From Terriglobia bacterium (lineage in GTDB: Bacteria; Acidobacteriota; Terriglobia; Terriglobales; Acidobacteriaceae): a stretch of 64,000 bases of DNA. The notes under the pieces are model-generated. The model did no database searches, was not told the origin of the DNA, and worked only from the letters and a program-made list of their open reading frames with translations. The stretch spans positions 62,001 through 126,000 of the forward strand of contig JAIQFP010000009.1 in NCBI GenBank assembly GCA_020073165.1, in the 5' to 3' direction. A program made the translations under genes and the position numbers. Shown in pieces: positions 19,071 through 27,125 of this stretch. How positions within the stretch are numbered: the stretch's first letter is position 1; each line of letters opens with the position of its first letter.

Positions 19071-20096
19071 CTAAGAGCTGAGAGATGTTTCGCTCTTGGC
19101 AGTGCGGGTCATCAGGTCGTGGATTGCGTCGCGAGGAGACTTGCCATCATGCAGGATAGCGTGCATCTGTTCGCTGATGGGCATCTCGACGCCGCGGGCA
19201 TGAGCGAGACCGACCGCCGCATGGGTGGTGAACACTCCTTCGGCCACCATGCCGTGCATGTCTGCAATGATGTCCGGGAGCTTGCGGCCGCGCCCCAGTT
19301 CTACGCCGACGCTACGGTTGCGCGACAGTCCGCCGGTACAAGTCAGGACAAGGTCCCCCAGTCCGGCCAGTCCGGCCATGGTCTCCTGGCGTCCGCCACA
19401 CGCCACCACCAGGCGGGTGATCTCCGCCAAGCCCCGCGTGATCAGCGCCGCCACGGAATTGTGGCCCAGGCCAAGCCCGTCGCAGACCCCGGCGGCAATG
19501 GCGACTACATTTTTCAGCGCGCCCCCCAACTCCACTCCGGCAACATCGTCGTTGGTGTACACCCGGAAGCGTGGATCGCTGAACTCGCGCTGCACGCTCT
19601 CTGCTAACTCGGCATCCTCCGATGCGATCGTGATCGCGGTCGGATCACCACGCGCGACTTCCTTCGCGAACGACGGCCCGCTGAGTGCGCCGATGCGCGG
19701 CACAAAGCCGCTGCCGGAACTGACCACTGCGGCAATCACCTCGCTCATCCGCAAGAGTGTCGTTTCTTCCAGACCCTTGGTGGCGCTGACGAACTGCATA
19801 CTCCGCTTCAGATACGTGCGCATCGCCTCGAAGAGATGGCGACAGTGTTGCGAAGGCATGACGCTTACGACAATCTCGGCGCCCTGAAGCGCTTCCTCCA
19901 GACTGCCGGTTGGGGACACGCTCTCCGGAATGGGTTGGCCGGGGAGAAAGAGCTCGTTGACATGGCGGGCGGCGATCGACTCACGCACTTCTTTTTCGTG
20001 GGCCCACAAACGGACGTGATGGGTTCCCTTGCGTCCGAGAACGATGGAGAGTCCCGTCCCCCATGCGCCCGCGCCGATGACCGCGATCTCGCTCAT
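19071..20096 (-). CDS. gpsA: Glycerol-3-phosphate dehydrogenase [NAD(P)+]
   Basis: Reduces dihydroxyacetone phosphate to sn-glycerol 3-phosphate, the backbone for phospholipids. It begins SEIAVIGAGAWGTGLS (Rossmann GxGxxG) and contains GALKNVVAIAAGVCDGLGLGHNS with the catalytic Lys. The length of 341 is normal. ATG 20096 is chosen because the motif starts there and it overlaps the plsY stop by 4 nt; the frame runs 104 codons further upstream, but that part is antisense to nothing conserved and lies in plsY in another frame. Coupled to plsY, which uses its product. Confidence 0.95.
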   Translation of the reverse strand: MSEIAVIGAGAWGTGLSIVLGRKGTHHVRLWAHEKEVRESIAARHVNELFLPGQPIPESVSPTGSLEEALQGAEIVVSVMPSQHCRHLFEAMRTYLKRSMQFVSATKGLEETTLLRMSEVIAAVVSSGSGFVPRIGALSGPSFAKEVARGDPTAITIASEDAELAESVQREFSDPRFRVYTNDDVAGVELGGALKNVVAIAAGVCDGLGLGHNSVAALITRGLAEITRLVVACGGRQETMAGLAGLGDLVLTCTGGLSRNRSVGVELGRGRKLPDIIADMHGMVAEGVFTTHAAVGLAHARGVEMPISEQMHAILHDGKSPRDAIHDLMTRTAKSETSLSS

Positions 20097-20746
20097 CCCC
20101 GTCTCCACCGCCAGCGGTTTTCCGTGCCGGCCAGAAGCCGACGGATGTTTCCATGGTGCTTGGCGATGATCAGAAGCGAAGCGGACGCCATGAATCCCAG
20201 CATTAGAGGCGTGTGGAGATAGTCGTTGAGTGCCCAGGCCAGCAGCGGGAAAAGCGCCACCGCCACTATCGATGCCAGCGAGATATAGCGGAAGGCCAGA
20301 ACCGCCAGAACAAAGATGGCGACCATCACCATGACAGTCTTGGGTGCGATCACCACGAAGGCCCCTAATCCAGTCGCCACCCCCTTGCCGCCGCGGAACT
20401 TCAACCACACCGGAAACATGTGACCAACAATGGCAAAGAAAGCCGCTGTCGACATCAGGGAGTAAAGATGGGGTTCGTAGTATCCCAGCGACGTACGCCT
20501 GGCGATTTGCGTGGCGACGTACACGGCCAGCAGTCCCTTGGCGGCGTCCAGAAGGAGTGTGAGCACGCCCAGCGCAGGCGAAGAGCGAGCCACGTTGGTG
20601 GCGCCGATGTTGCCGCTTCCCGTCTGCCGCACATCTTGTCCGCGAAACAGGCGCACCAGGATGTAGCCAAAGGGAATCGATCCCAGTGAGTAACTACACC
20701 CGGCAATGAGGATCCAAACAATCACAGGTTTTCGTAGCGCCGGCAT
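20093..20746 (-). CDS. plsY: Acyl-phosphate:glycerol-3-phosphate acyltransferase
   Basis: An inner-membrane enzyme that makes lysophosphatidic acid from acyl phosphate and glycerol 3-phosphate. The conserved loops are SLGSIPFGYILVRL, the GSGNIGATNVAR block, and KFRGGKGVATGLG. About five to six membrane helices; length 217. It overlaps gpsA by 4 nt. The first residues are adjacent to a dispersed hairpin repeat upstream. Confidence 0.95.
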   Translation of the reverse strand: MPALRKPVIVWILIAGCSYSLGSIPFGYILVRLFRGQDVRQTGSGNIGATNVARSSPALGVLTLLLDAAKGLLAVYVATQIARRTSLGYYEPHLYSLMSTAAFFAIVGHMFPVWLKFRGGKGVATGLGAFVVIAPKTVMVMVAIFVLAVLAFRYISLASIVAVALFPLLAWALNDYLHTPLMLGFMASASLLIIAKHHGNIRRLLAGTENRWRWRRG

Positions 20747-20756
20747 CCCTGCCGGC
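20734..20756 (+). repeat. Dispersed hairpin repeat (GTAGCGCCGG family), copy 3
   Basis: GTAGCGCCGGCATCCCTGCC followed by GGC. The stem GCCGGCA/TGCCGGC keeps its pairing although the third-position base pair differs from copy 1, a compensatory change. It overlaps the first codons of plsY. Confidence 0.65.
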
Positions 20757-20806
20757 TGTTTCTGGGGTGTCCCGCCCCCCTCCCGGTACCAGCACGATCA
20801 CTCGTA

Positions 20807-21394
20807 CTACGTGAGCGCAAACGGCGCAATTTTGGTGTATCGCGAGCCCACGCGTCCCAATTGACTCTCGTACAAAAAGAACTCGCCGGCGGTCATGGTA
20901 CCAAACTCAGGCGCGCGCAAGGCGGCCAATTTCTCCTGCAAGTGTTGGAAGTTCTTGTTCGGCCCGTCGCCTTTCTGCCAACGGGGAGCGCCGGAGCGTC
21001 CACCGCCACGGGCCAGCGTCAGATGCGCGCTGAAGGGCCGGTCCTCTTTAGGGATCCCCAGCGTAGCCGTGGCCTCATCCACTGCATGAGCAAGGCTGGC
21101 CAGCGGCGTCCCCGCCTCAATGCCAACCCAGAAAACGCGCGCAGCCTTCAGCGTAGGAAAGAAACCATACCCGCGAAAACTCATCGTGATGACTTCACCA
21201 TGAACAGCGGAGAGCGCTTGTTTGATCCGTTCCACTGACTCGACTGGTTTCTCCCCGATGAATTTCAAAGTGACATGAAGCGATTCCGCCCGCACCCAGC
21301 GCGCATCCGGCGCGAACCCGCGCACCCCATCCATAAAACGCTGGATACGATCGCGGATGGCATCGTCAATGTCGAGGGCAACAAAAACTCTCAT
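20807..21394 (-). CDS. thpR: RNA 2',3'-cyclic phosphodiesterase (LigT/ThpR)
   Basis: A 2H phosphoesterase that opens 2',3'-cyclic phosphates on RNA ends. The two catalytic motifs are HVTLKFIGE (about 41) and HLTLARG (about 128). The length of 195 is normal. It is part of the minus-strand run between cinA and plsY. Confidence 0.92.
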   Translation of the reverse strand: MRVFVALDIDDAIRDRIQRFMDGVRGFAPDARWVRAESLHVTLKFIGEKPVESVERIKQALSAVHGEVITMSFRGYGFFPTLKAARVFWVGIEAGTPLASLAHAVDEATATLGIPKEDRPFSAHLTLARGGGRSGAPRWQKGDGPNKNFQHLQEKLAALRAPEFGTMTAGEFFLYESQLGRVGSRYTKIAPFALT

Positions 21395-21395
21395 A

Positions 21396-21475
21396 AAGTA
21401 CGGAGTACCCAGTACTGTGTACCGAGCAAAGACCCTCTAGCAAGGGGTGGAACTCGGCATTCGCAACTCGGTACT
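21396..21475. repeat. Intergenic repeat with nested GTAC palindromes
   Basis: The gap between cinA and thpR contains AAGTACGGAGTACCCAGTAC, then TGTACCGAG and later CTCGGTACTC. A related string (GAGTACCGAGTACCTTGTAC) follows the second pseudopilin at 52388. This looks like a second family of dispersed intergenic repeats. Confidence 0.4.
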
Positions 21476-22720
21476 CTAAAGCAGTTTCCTCCTCACCATG
21501 TCCAGCGCCTGCTGACTTGCGAACCAGCGCACGCGCTTGCGGTCGCCGGGAAAACTGCGTTCCACGACTTCGGTTCCGCGCTCACTGGCCAGACCGTGAA
21601 AAACCAGTCCCACCGGTTTTTCCGGCGTGCCACCGGTCGGTCCCGCGACCCCTGTGACTCCTAGACCAAAGGTTGCCCCACAGCGTTTGCGGATACCCTC
21701 AGCCAGGGCAGCGGCCACCTCCCGGCTCACCGCGCCGTGCTTGGCGATAAGATCAGTGGGTACATCCGCAAAGGCAGTCTTCAATTCGTTCGAGTAGGCT
21801 ACGGCGCCCCCGACAAAGTAGCGCGAGCTGCCGCTGACCGAAGTGATGCGCTCTGCCAGCAATCCCCCGGTGCAGGACTCCGCCACCGCCAACGTGGCAT
21901 TGCGCATCTGCAGGTAGTAGCCGACGATCTGCTCCATGGAATCGCCGTTGTCGGAGAAGACAGCATCGCCCAGTTCTTCTTCCAGCTTTTCCGCCAGTTC
22001 GTCGATCCGCTGCTGCGCGGCTTCCAGGGAGGCAGCGCGGGCCTTGAGATGGAGCTGTACTTCTCCCGCACCCGCCAGAATGGTGGTCTGTACGTCTTGG
22101 TAGCGCTTGTAAATCGGTGCCACGCGCGCATCGCACGCCGATTCTCCCATCATGGCAACCTTCAGTTCGCGGGTTGCAATGAATTGCTGCGGGAGTTTGG
22201 CTCGGAGCCGCTCCATGCACTGCTGGTCGAAAAGCGCTTTCAGTTCATGCGGAGGCCCGGGCAGCAGCAGAATGATCTTTTCGCGGCCATCGTATTTCCC
22301 ACTAATCCACTGCCCGGGTGCTGTGCCATGGGCGTTGGGCAGGACAACGGCGCCTGCGATCACGTCCGCCTGCTGGGCGTTGTTCGGAGTCATTTTCAGG
22401 TTGCGTGACGCGAATCGCCGCTCGATGCTCGCAATGATTTCGGGATCGCGACGGAGTTCGAGGCCCAACGCATCGGCCACGGCCTCGCGGGTGAGGTCGT
22501 CCTCGGTGGGTCCCAGGCCGCCCATGAAGATGACAAGATCAGCGCGGGACAAAGCCTGGTTGGCAGCCGCCGTCAGGTGCTCGCGGTTGTCGCCTACGAT
22601 CGTCTTGAAGATCACCTCTACGCCAAGCTGGTTCAGCCTTTCGGTCAGGTAGAGAGAATTGGTGTCCTGGCGATAGGGGGTCAGGAGTTCCGAGCCGATG
22701 GCGATGATCTCGGCATTCAC
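21476..22720 (-). CDS. cinA: CinA-family nicotinamide-nucleotide amidohydrolase
   Basis: A two-domain protein. The N-terminal MoCF-like domain (about 1-170) carries IAIGSELL and FMGGLGPTEDDLTREA. The C-terminal CinA domain (about 250-410) has VAESCTGGLLAERITSVSGS and GVTGVAGPTGGT, the NMN deamidase site that recycles nicotinamide mononucleotide from DNA ligase. The length of 414 is normal. No recA follows, unlike in some Gram-positives. Confidence 0.94.
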   Translation of the reverse strand: MNAEIIAIGSELLTPYRQDTNSLYLTERLNQLGVEVIFKTIVGDNREHLTAAANQALSRADLVIFMGGLGPTEDDLTREAVADALGLELRRDPEIIASIERRFASRNLKMTPNNAQQADVIAGAVVLPNAHGTAPGQWISGKYDGREKIILLLPGPPHELKALFDQQCMERLRAKLPQQFIATRELKVAMMGESACDARVAPIYKRYQDVQTTILAGAGEVQLHLKARAASLEAAQQRIDELAEKLEEELGDAVFSDNGDSMEQIVGYYLQMRNATLAVAESCTGGLLAERITSVSGSSRYFVGGAVAYSNELKTAFADVPTDLIAKHGAVSREVAAALAEGIRKRCGATFGLGVTGVAGPTGGTPEKPVGLVFHGLASERGTEVVERSFPGDRKRVRWFASQQALDMVRRKLL

Positions 22721-22781
22721 GCGTAGCAGTGTAAATCAAAACCGCAGGGGACAAGAGAGGATGCCAGGTTGATGTGTGGAC

Positions 22782-23840
22782 TCACTCAGCCAACATCGAC
22801 AGGCCCTGGATGTTCCAGGAAAGACGATGCACGCCGCTGGTCGTCGCCAGGACAGCAGAGCGACCCGGCGCAAACGCCAGGCCGACCAGGCTCGGACCCG
22901 CGACTTCCAGCGATGCCTGCCCTTCGGGACTGATTTTCACAATGCCGCGCTTGCCGGAGAGCGACGCCGCCACGTAGAGGTTGCCGGTCGTGTCGAACGC
23001 GAAACCTTGCGGACGTCCCAGGCCGCGGTAGAAGGTCGAAACCGTGCCGTGTGGGTCAATCTTGTAAACACAATCGAAGCTGGAGGTCGTCGGTCCAGTC
23101 ACGAACAGGTCCCCGTGCGGGCCGAAGGCTACGTGATAGGCGGAGACGCTGGCCTCGAGCGTGGCGAAGACAAAAATCTGGCGGTCACGGGCAATCTTGA
23201 AGATGGTGCCACTACGGTCACCCACGTAGAGGTTCTCTTCCCGGTCAAAAGCAATTCCGGTAGCAATGCCCATGCCCTCGGCATATGACGACATGGTCCC
23301 ATTGGGCGCGACACGGTACACCGTGCCGTCATAGCGCGAGGAAACGTACATCTGCCCGGCACGGTCGAAGACAATCGCCGTGGGGTTCATCATGTCCGAG
23401 AGAAATGGTTTGACGTTGTAGTTGGTGTCGATCTTATAAATCGCTACCGGGACCTTTTGTCCGCGCGATCCGGAAAAGGTTACGTAGATGTTTCCTTCGG
23501 CGTCGAGCGCGGGATTGGTGACGGGATGCAGGTTTTCCGCGATGGGCACCGCGACGTTCATCTGGTGCGGATTGCTGGCGTGACCGTTGGTGGAGACCAC
23601 GACCGGTCCCGAGGAAGCACCCGGCGGAACCCGGGCGACCAGAAAGTCGTCGGAGCTGATGACCACCGCCCCATCCACTTCACCAAAACGCACACGTGGG
23701 GGACGGAGATCGATGGGACGCAGGCCGCTACCGACGATCCGTACCTCGCCGCCGGGCAGGGCTGCACTGGGATGCACGGCTTCAATGTGCGGCTTGCCGT
23801 TCACGTTCTTTTTACCCAGCAGGCGGTCAGAAATTCCCAT
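22782..23840 (-). CDS. IPT/TIG plus NHL/SMP-30-type beta-propeller protein
   Basis: 352 residues without a signal peptide. An N-terminal IPT/TIG immunoglobulin-like domain (about 18-105, PHIEAVHPSAALPGGEVRIVG) precedes a six-bladed propeller (about 110-350) with repeated units such as DAEGNIYVTF, DRAGQMYVSSR, DREENLYVGD and DTTGNLYVAA. The fold binds ligands or proteins; no catalytic residues identify an enzyme. It sits 23 bp downstream of pgpA in the minus-strand run, so it is probably cotranscribed. Function unknown. Confidence 0.78.
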   Translation of the reverse strand: MGISDRLLGKKNVNGKPHIEAVHPSAALPGGEVRIVGSGLRPIDLRPPRVRFGEVDGAVVISSDDFLVARVPPGASSGPVVVSTNGHASNPHQMNVAVPIAENLHPVTNPALDAEGNIYVTFSGSRGQKVPVAIYKIDTNYNVKPFLSDMMNPTAIVFDRAGQMYVSSRYDGTVYRVAPNGTMSSYAEGMGIATGIAFDREENLYVGDRSGTIFKIARDRQIFVFATLEASVSAYHVAFGPHGDLFVTGPTTSSFDCVYKIDPHGTVSTFYRGLGRPQGFAFDTTGNLYVAASLSGKRGIVKISPEGQASLEVAGPSLVGLAFAPGRSAVLATTSGVHRLSWNIQGLSMLAE

Positions 23841-23863
23841 GCACTACTTCCTTGCGCATCCCG

Positions 23864-24379
23864 CTATCGTGGCAAAACGCCGAAATACAACAGAACCTGC
23901 ATTACGGCGAGGGCATAAAATCCGGCTGCCACATCGTCGATCACAATGCCAAAGCCTTCGGGCAGGCGTTCCAACTTGCGTATGGGCGGCGGCTTCACCA
24001 TGTCGAAGCCACGAAAAAGTATAAAGCCCGCCAACAGAGATTTCCACGATACCGGCACGGCAATCAGGGTGATGAGCTGGCCGGCGACTTCGTCGATGAC
24101 CACGAACTGGGGGTCCTTCAGACCCGCAGCGCGGGCCACCCGTGTGGCCGCGGGAATTCCCACAACCACGGCCAGCAAAGCCAGTGAAATCGCGGCCATT
24201 GGCTGCCAGACAGGCACAACCCAGCGGCTGAGCAGCCACCAAATCAGGGCCGTCGCAAGCGAGCCCCAGCTCCCGGGACCCGGCCGCAACCGCCCCACAC
24301 CAAAGAAAGTGGCGACTACGGTAGCCCAGAGGGGAGCCCTCCCGGTTGCAACGTCCGAGGTGTTGTTGGTGGCGGTCAT
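23864..24379 (-). CDS. pgpA: Phosphatidylglycerophosphatase A
   Basis: Dephosphorylates phosphatidylglycerophosphate to phosphatidylglycerol in the inner membrane. Family motifs are FFGVGRLRPGPGSWGS, VIDEVAGQLI and FRGFDMVKPPPIRKLE, with four membrane helices. The frame also allows a start at 24415. However, codons 24380-24415 coincide with a dispersed hairpin repeat, so the start at 24379 (MTATNN) is preferred. Together with gpsA and plsY it makes this run a phospholipid-synthesis cluster. Confidence 0.88.
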   Translation of the reverse strand: MTATNNTSDVATGRAPLWATVVATFFGVGRLRPGPGSWGSLATALIWWLLSRWVVPVWQPMAAISLALLAVVVGIPAATRVARAAGLKDPQFVVIDEVAGQLITLIAVPVSWKSLLAGFILFRGFDMVKPPPIRKLERLPEGFGIVIDDVAAGFYALAVMQVLLYFGVLPR

Positions 24380-24390
24380 TTTGACTCTTG

Positions 24391-24407
24391 CAGCGCCGGC
24401 GGGACGC
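24391..24407 (-). repeat. Dispersed hairpin repeat (GTAGCGCCGG family), copy 4
   Basis: CAGCGCCGGCGGGACGC on the + strand, i.e. GCGTCCCGCCGGCGCTG read on the minus strand, the family core. It lies in the short space between yacG and pgpA. Confidence 0.5.
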
Positions 24408-24423
24408 TCTTTCATCTAACACC

Positions 24424-24630
24424 CTACTTCTTATTTAAGTCGCCGGGGCCGCTGTCTTCGATGGCGTCGCTGGTATCGGTGACAGGTGACGAGATGACAT
24501 AGGCCCCGCTGGCCCACTTGCCCAGATCGATCAACCGGCAACGCTCGCTGCAGAAAGGAAACTCGGGATCGCGATGCTTAACCGGCTTCTTGCAGATGGG
24601 GCAACGCAGGCTGCGGATGCGCTTGGCCAT
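24424..24630 (-). CDS. yacG: DNA gyrase inhibitor YacG (zinc-ribbon protein)
   Basis: 68 residues. Four cysteines in CPIC and CSERC form the single zinc site, followed by the family motif [15 protein letters not shown]. In E. coli YacG binds GyrB and inhibits gyrase. It starts 6 bp after the stop of rimO, so it is cotranscribed. The C-terminal tail is acidic and not conserved. Confidence 0.93.
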   Translation of the reverse strand: MAKRIRSLRCPICKKPVKHRDPEFPFCSERCRLIDLGKWASGAYVISSPVTDTSDAIEDSGPGDLNKK

Positions 24631-24636
24631 GGGTCC

Positions 24637-26121
24637 CTACACGATCTGCCCGACCAGATCGTAATCGTGAGCCTCGGTGATGCGGCAGCGGTAGAATTCG
24701 CCTGGTTGCGGATCGAGCCCCTCAGGCATGTCATTCACATAGACTTTGCCATCGATTTCGGGTGCGTGCATGGGCGTGCGTCCTTCGAGCAGGAGTTCAC
24801 TGTCTTCCGAGGCTCCATGCAGCAGCAGATCGCATTCCTTTCCGATCAGGGCCTTCTTCCTGCGCTTGCTGATTCCGCGCTGGATTTGCATCAGGTGCTT
24901 GCGCCGGCGCTCAATTTCCCGGGCAGGCAGCTTCTCTTCCATCGAGAACGCCCCCGCTCCTTCCTGGTCCGAGTAGCCGAACGCACCCATCCAGTCGAAT
25001 TGGGCCTCGCGGACAAAGGCACACAACTCTTCAAACTCCCGCTCCGTTTCTCCCGGGAAGCCAACGATAAACGAGGTGCGCAGGGTCACTCCAGGGATGG
25101 TACGACGCATCTTTTCAATCGAGCGAAGAAAGACATCGGCACCCCCACCGCGCTTCATGCGCTTCAGAGTGGCCGCAGACGCGTGCTGCAGCGGTACATC
25201 AATGTACGAACAAATCTTCTCGTGTGCCGCGATGGTCTCCAGCAGCCGTCCTGTGATCTTGTTGGGATATGCGTAAAGAAACCGGATCCACCGCAACTCC
25301 TCAATCTCCGCCAGCTTCTCCAGCAGCAGCGCGAGCCCATCTTTGAGGTCAAAATCCTCACCGTAACAGGTCGTGTCCTGACCGATCAGCGTGATCTCGC
25401 GCACACCGGACCGTGCCAGACGTTCCGCTTCGGCAATCACCGACTCGAAGCGGCGCGAGCGAAACTTCCCCCGCAACTGCGGAATGATGCAGAAGCTGCA
25501 GGGATGGTCACAGCCCTCAGCAATCTTGATGTAGGCGGTGTAATGCGGTGTCGCCAGGACCCTCGGTGTCGCCTCGTCATACAGATAGTTGGGCAGGTCC
25601 GCCATCGCGCCATCCCAGGATTCCCGCGAGAAGCGGCCCTGAGCCGCCCGGACCTCGCTTTCAGGACGCGATTGCAGTATTCGAAAGGGTGAATTCGCTG
25701 GCGCTGGCGCCACTCCCGCCGCCGCCAGAATGTTCTCCAGTTCACCGGTGCCCACCACCGCGTCCACCTCAGGAATGCTCGTGCGAATCTCGTCGCGAAA
25801 CCGCTCCACCAAGCAACCGGCAACTACCAGCTTGCGCGCGCGCCCGGCAGTCTTGAGCCGGGCCATCTCCAGAATGGTGTTCACCGACTCCTGCTGGGCC
25901 GTGGCGATGAAGGAGCAAGTGTTCACCACGATGACGTCGGCGTCCTCGGCCCGCGCCGTCAGCTCCGCCCCTGCCTGCGCCAGCATCCCCATCATGACTT
26001 CGCTGTCTACCAGGTTCTTGGGGCACCCCAGGCTCACGAAGCCCACCTTGGTTGACGAACTGGATATCTGCCGGGTGGTTTCGGCGTCCGGGAGCGGCAC
26101 AGTGAGGGTCTTCTCAGGCAT
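24637..26121 (-). CDS. rimO: Ribosomal protein S12 methylthiotransferase
   Basis: A radical-SAM enzyme that adds a methylthio group to an Asp of ribosomal protein S12. An N-terminal UPF0004 domain with three cysteines (GCPKNLVDSE, NTCSFI, AGCLVERF) binds one Fe-S cluster. The radical-SAM motif CDHPCSFC (Cx3Cx2C) binds the other. A TRAM domain lies at the C-terminus. The 494-residue length is slightly long because of an N-terminal extension and a variable insert at about 150-180. The SLGCPKNL sequence distinguishes RimO from MiaB. Confidence 0.95.
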   Translation of the reverse strand: MPEKTLTVPLPDAETTRQISSSSTKVGFVSLGCPKNLVDSEVMMGMLAQAGAELTARAEDADVIVVNTCSFIATAQQESVNTILEMARLKTAGRARKLVVAGCLVERFRDEIRTSIPEVDAVVGTGELENILAAAGVAPAPANSPFRILQSRPESEVRAAQGRFSRESWDGAMADLPNYLYDEATPRVLATPHYTAYIKIAEGCDHPCSFCIIPQLRGKFRSRRFESVIAEAERLARSGVREITLIGQDTTCYGEDFDLKDGLALLLEKLAEIEELRWIRFLYAYPNKITGRLLETIAAHEKICSYIDVPLQHASAATLKRMKRGGGADVFLRSIEKMRRTIPGVTLRTSFIVGFPGETEREFEELCAFVREAQFDWMGAFGYSDQEGAGAFSMEEKLPAREIERRRKHLMQIQRGISKRRKKALIGKECDLLLHGASEDSELLLEGRTPMHAPEIDGKVYVNDMPEGLDPQPGEFYRCRITEAHDYDLVGQIV

Positions 26122-26349
26122 GCAATCTCATAATTTTATCATTCATCGCGGATCGCTCGCGGGTGGCTTGGCGCGGCTCCTCCGGTAGAGGGCGGCAGCT
26201 GAATGTCACGCGGGTCGTTGAGAGCATCAGGTTGTTACTGAAGGTCACCAGCGGAGGGCATCAAGTCAGGCATCATCGCCGGTAAATTATCCGATAAACA
26301 CCATGCTAACCTACCCCTACTCGGTCATGCTGTATCGGGGGGAGAAGAG

Positions 26350-26988
26350 ATGGCGATACAACGCTTGGTGAGCGCGGTTCTGCTGGCCGCCACAGTCCTG
26401 GTAGGTAGTGCTGCCGCCCAGGATAAGAATAATGAGGTGGCAGGTTTGATCGGCCGCACGTTCATCAGTAACCAGGGAGTTCCCGCTGCAACCTCGGCGA
26501 ACAAGGAGATTCACTTTGGCAATGGACTGAGTTTCGAGGCAGTCTACGGCCGGAGGATCCTGGGTACCCAGGACAGTCTCGTGACCCTGACGTTCGAGGT
26601 GCCCTTCGTGGTGAATCCCGACGAAGATCTAAACTTTGCTGAGAATGTCATCCCCGAAAGCTACTCCTCTTTCTTCATCACCCCTGCTGCGCGCGCGAAC
26701 CTTTTTGCCAGCACCCACGTCTCGCCCTGGGTGAGCTTCGGCGGCGGATTCGGGCACTTCCACGAGAGCTCCAACCTGGTTTTCTTCGGCTCCAACACCG
26801 GGGCGATCGGCACCACTACCGGCGTCTTCGAGTTAGGTGCTGGCCTTGATGTCAAAGTCTCTGACAAGTTCAGCTTGCGTGGGGAAGTGCGCGATTTTGA
26901 CTCGGGAGTTCCGCAGCTCAATGTGGACACCGGCAAGAGCCGCCAGCATAACCTCTTTGTTGGTGGAGGCGTGGTCTGGCACTTCTAG
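26350..26988 (+). CDS. Outer-membrane beta-barrel protein, function unknown
   Basis: 212 residues. A signal peptide (cleavage after GSAAA, about 24) is followed by alternating hydrophobic beta-strands (e.g. LVTLTFEVPFVVN, HNLFVGGGVVWHF). The last residue is Phe, the usual barrel-assembly signal. Glycine-rich turns (SFGGGFGHF) suggest an eight-stranded OmpX/OmpW-like barrel. GGGGAGAAG lies directly upstream of the ATG. No recognised ligand; a monocistronic gene. Confidence 0.72.
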   Translation: MAIQRLVSAVLLAATVLVGSAAAQDKNNEVAGLIGRTFISNQGVPAATSANKEIHFGNGLSFEAVYGRRILGTQDSLVTLTFEVPFVVNPDEDLNFAENVIPESYSSFFITPAARANLFASTHVSPWVSFGGGFGHFHESSNLVFFGSNTGAIGTTTGVFELGAGLDVKVSDKFSLRGEVRDFDSGVPQLNVDTGKSRQHNLFVGGGVVWHF

Positions 26989-27020
26989 AGCCAACCTGGA
27001 AATCGATGGCGTTGGGATGG

Positions 27021-27040
27021 CGCAGCGCTTCAGCGCTGCG
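27021..27040. repeat. Hairpin CGCAGCGC-TTCA-GCGCTGCG
   Basis: A perfect 8-bp stem with a TTCA loop between two convergent genes (the barrel protein and the transglutaminase gene). It lacks a clear U-tract, so it is more likely a REP-type element or a weak bidirectional terminator. Confidence 0.5.
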
Positions 27041-27125
27041 ATTCCTGCTTAGAATCAGATAGGGCTTCAGCCGTTGAGGTATCTCTCCGGCTCGGAACTC
27101 CCCGGAAAGAGGTTGAGTAACAGCC

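Noticed and set aside
20097-20408. 104-codon extension of GpsA
   Set aside because: It lies within plsY in another frame and precedes the natural N-terminus SEIAVIGAG.
27001-27125. Terminator with U-tract after the barrel-protein gene
   Set aside because: The hairpin at 27021-27040 is real, but no T-run follows on either strand, so it is listed as a hairpin repeat instead.
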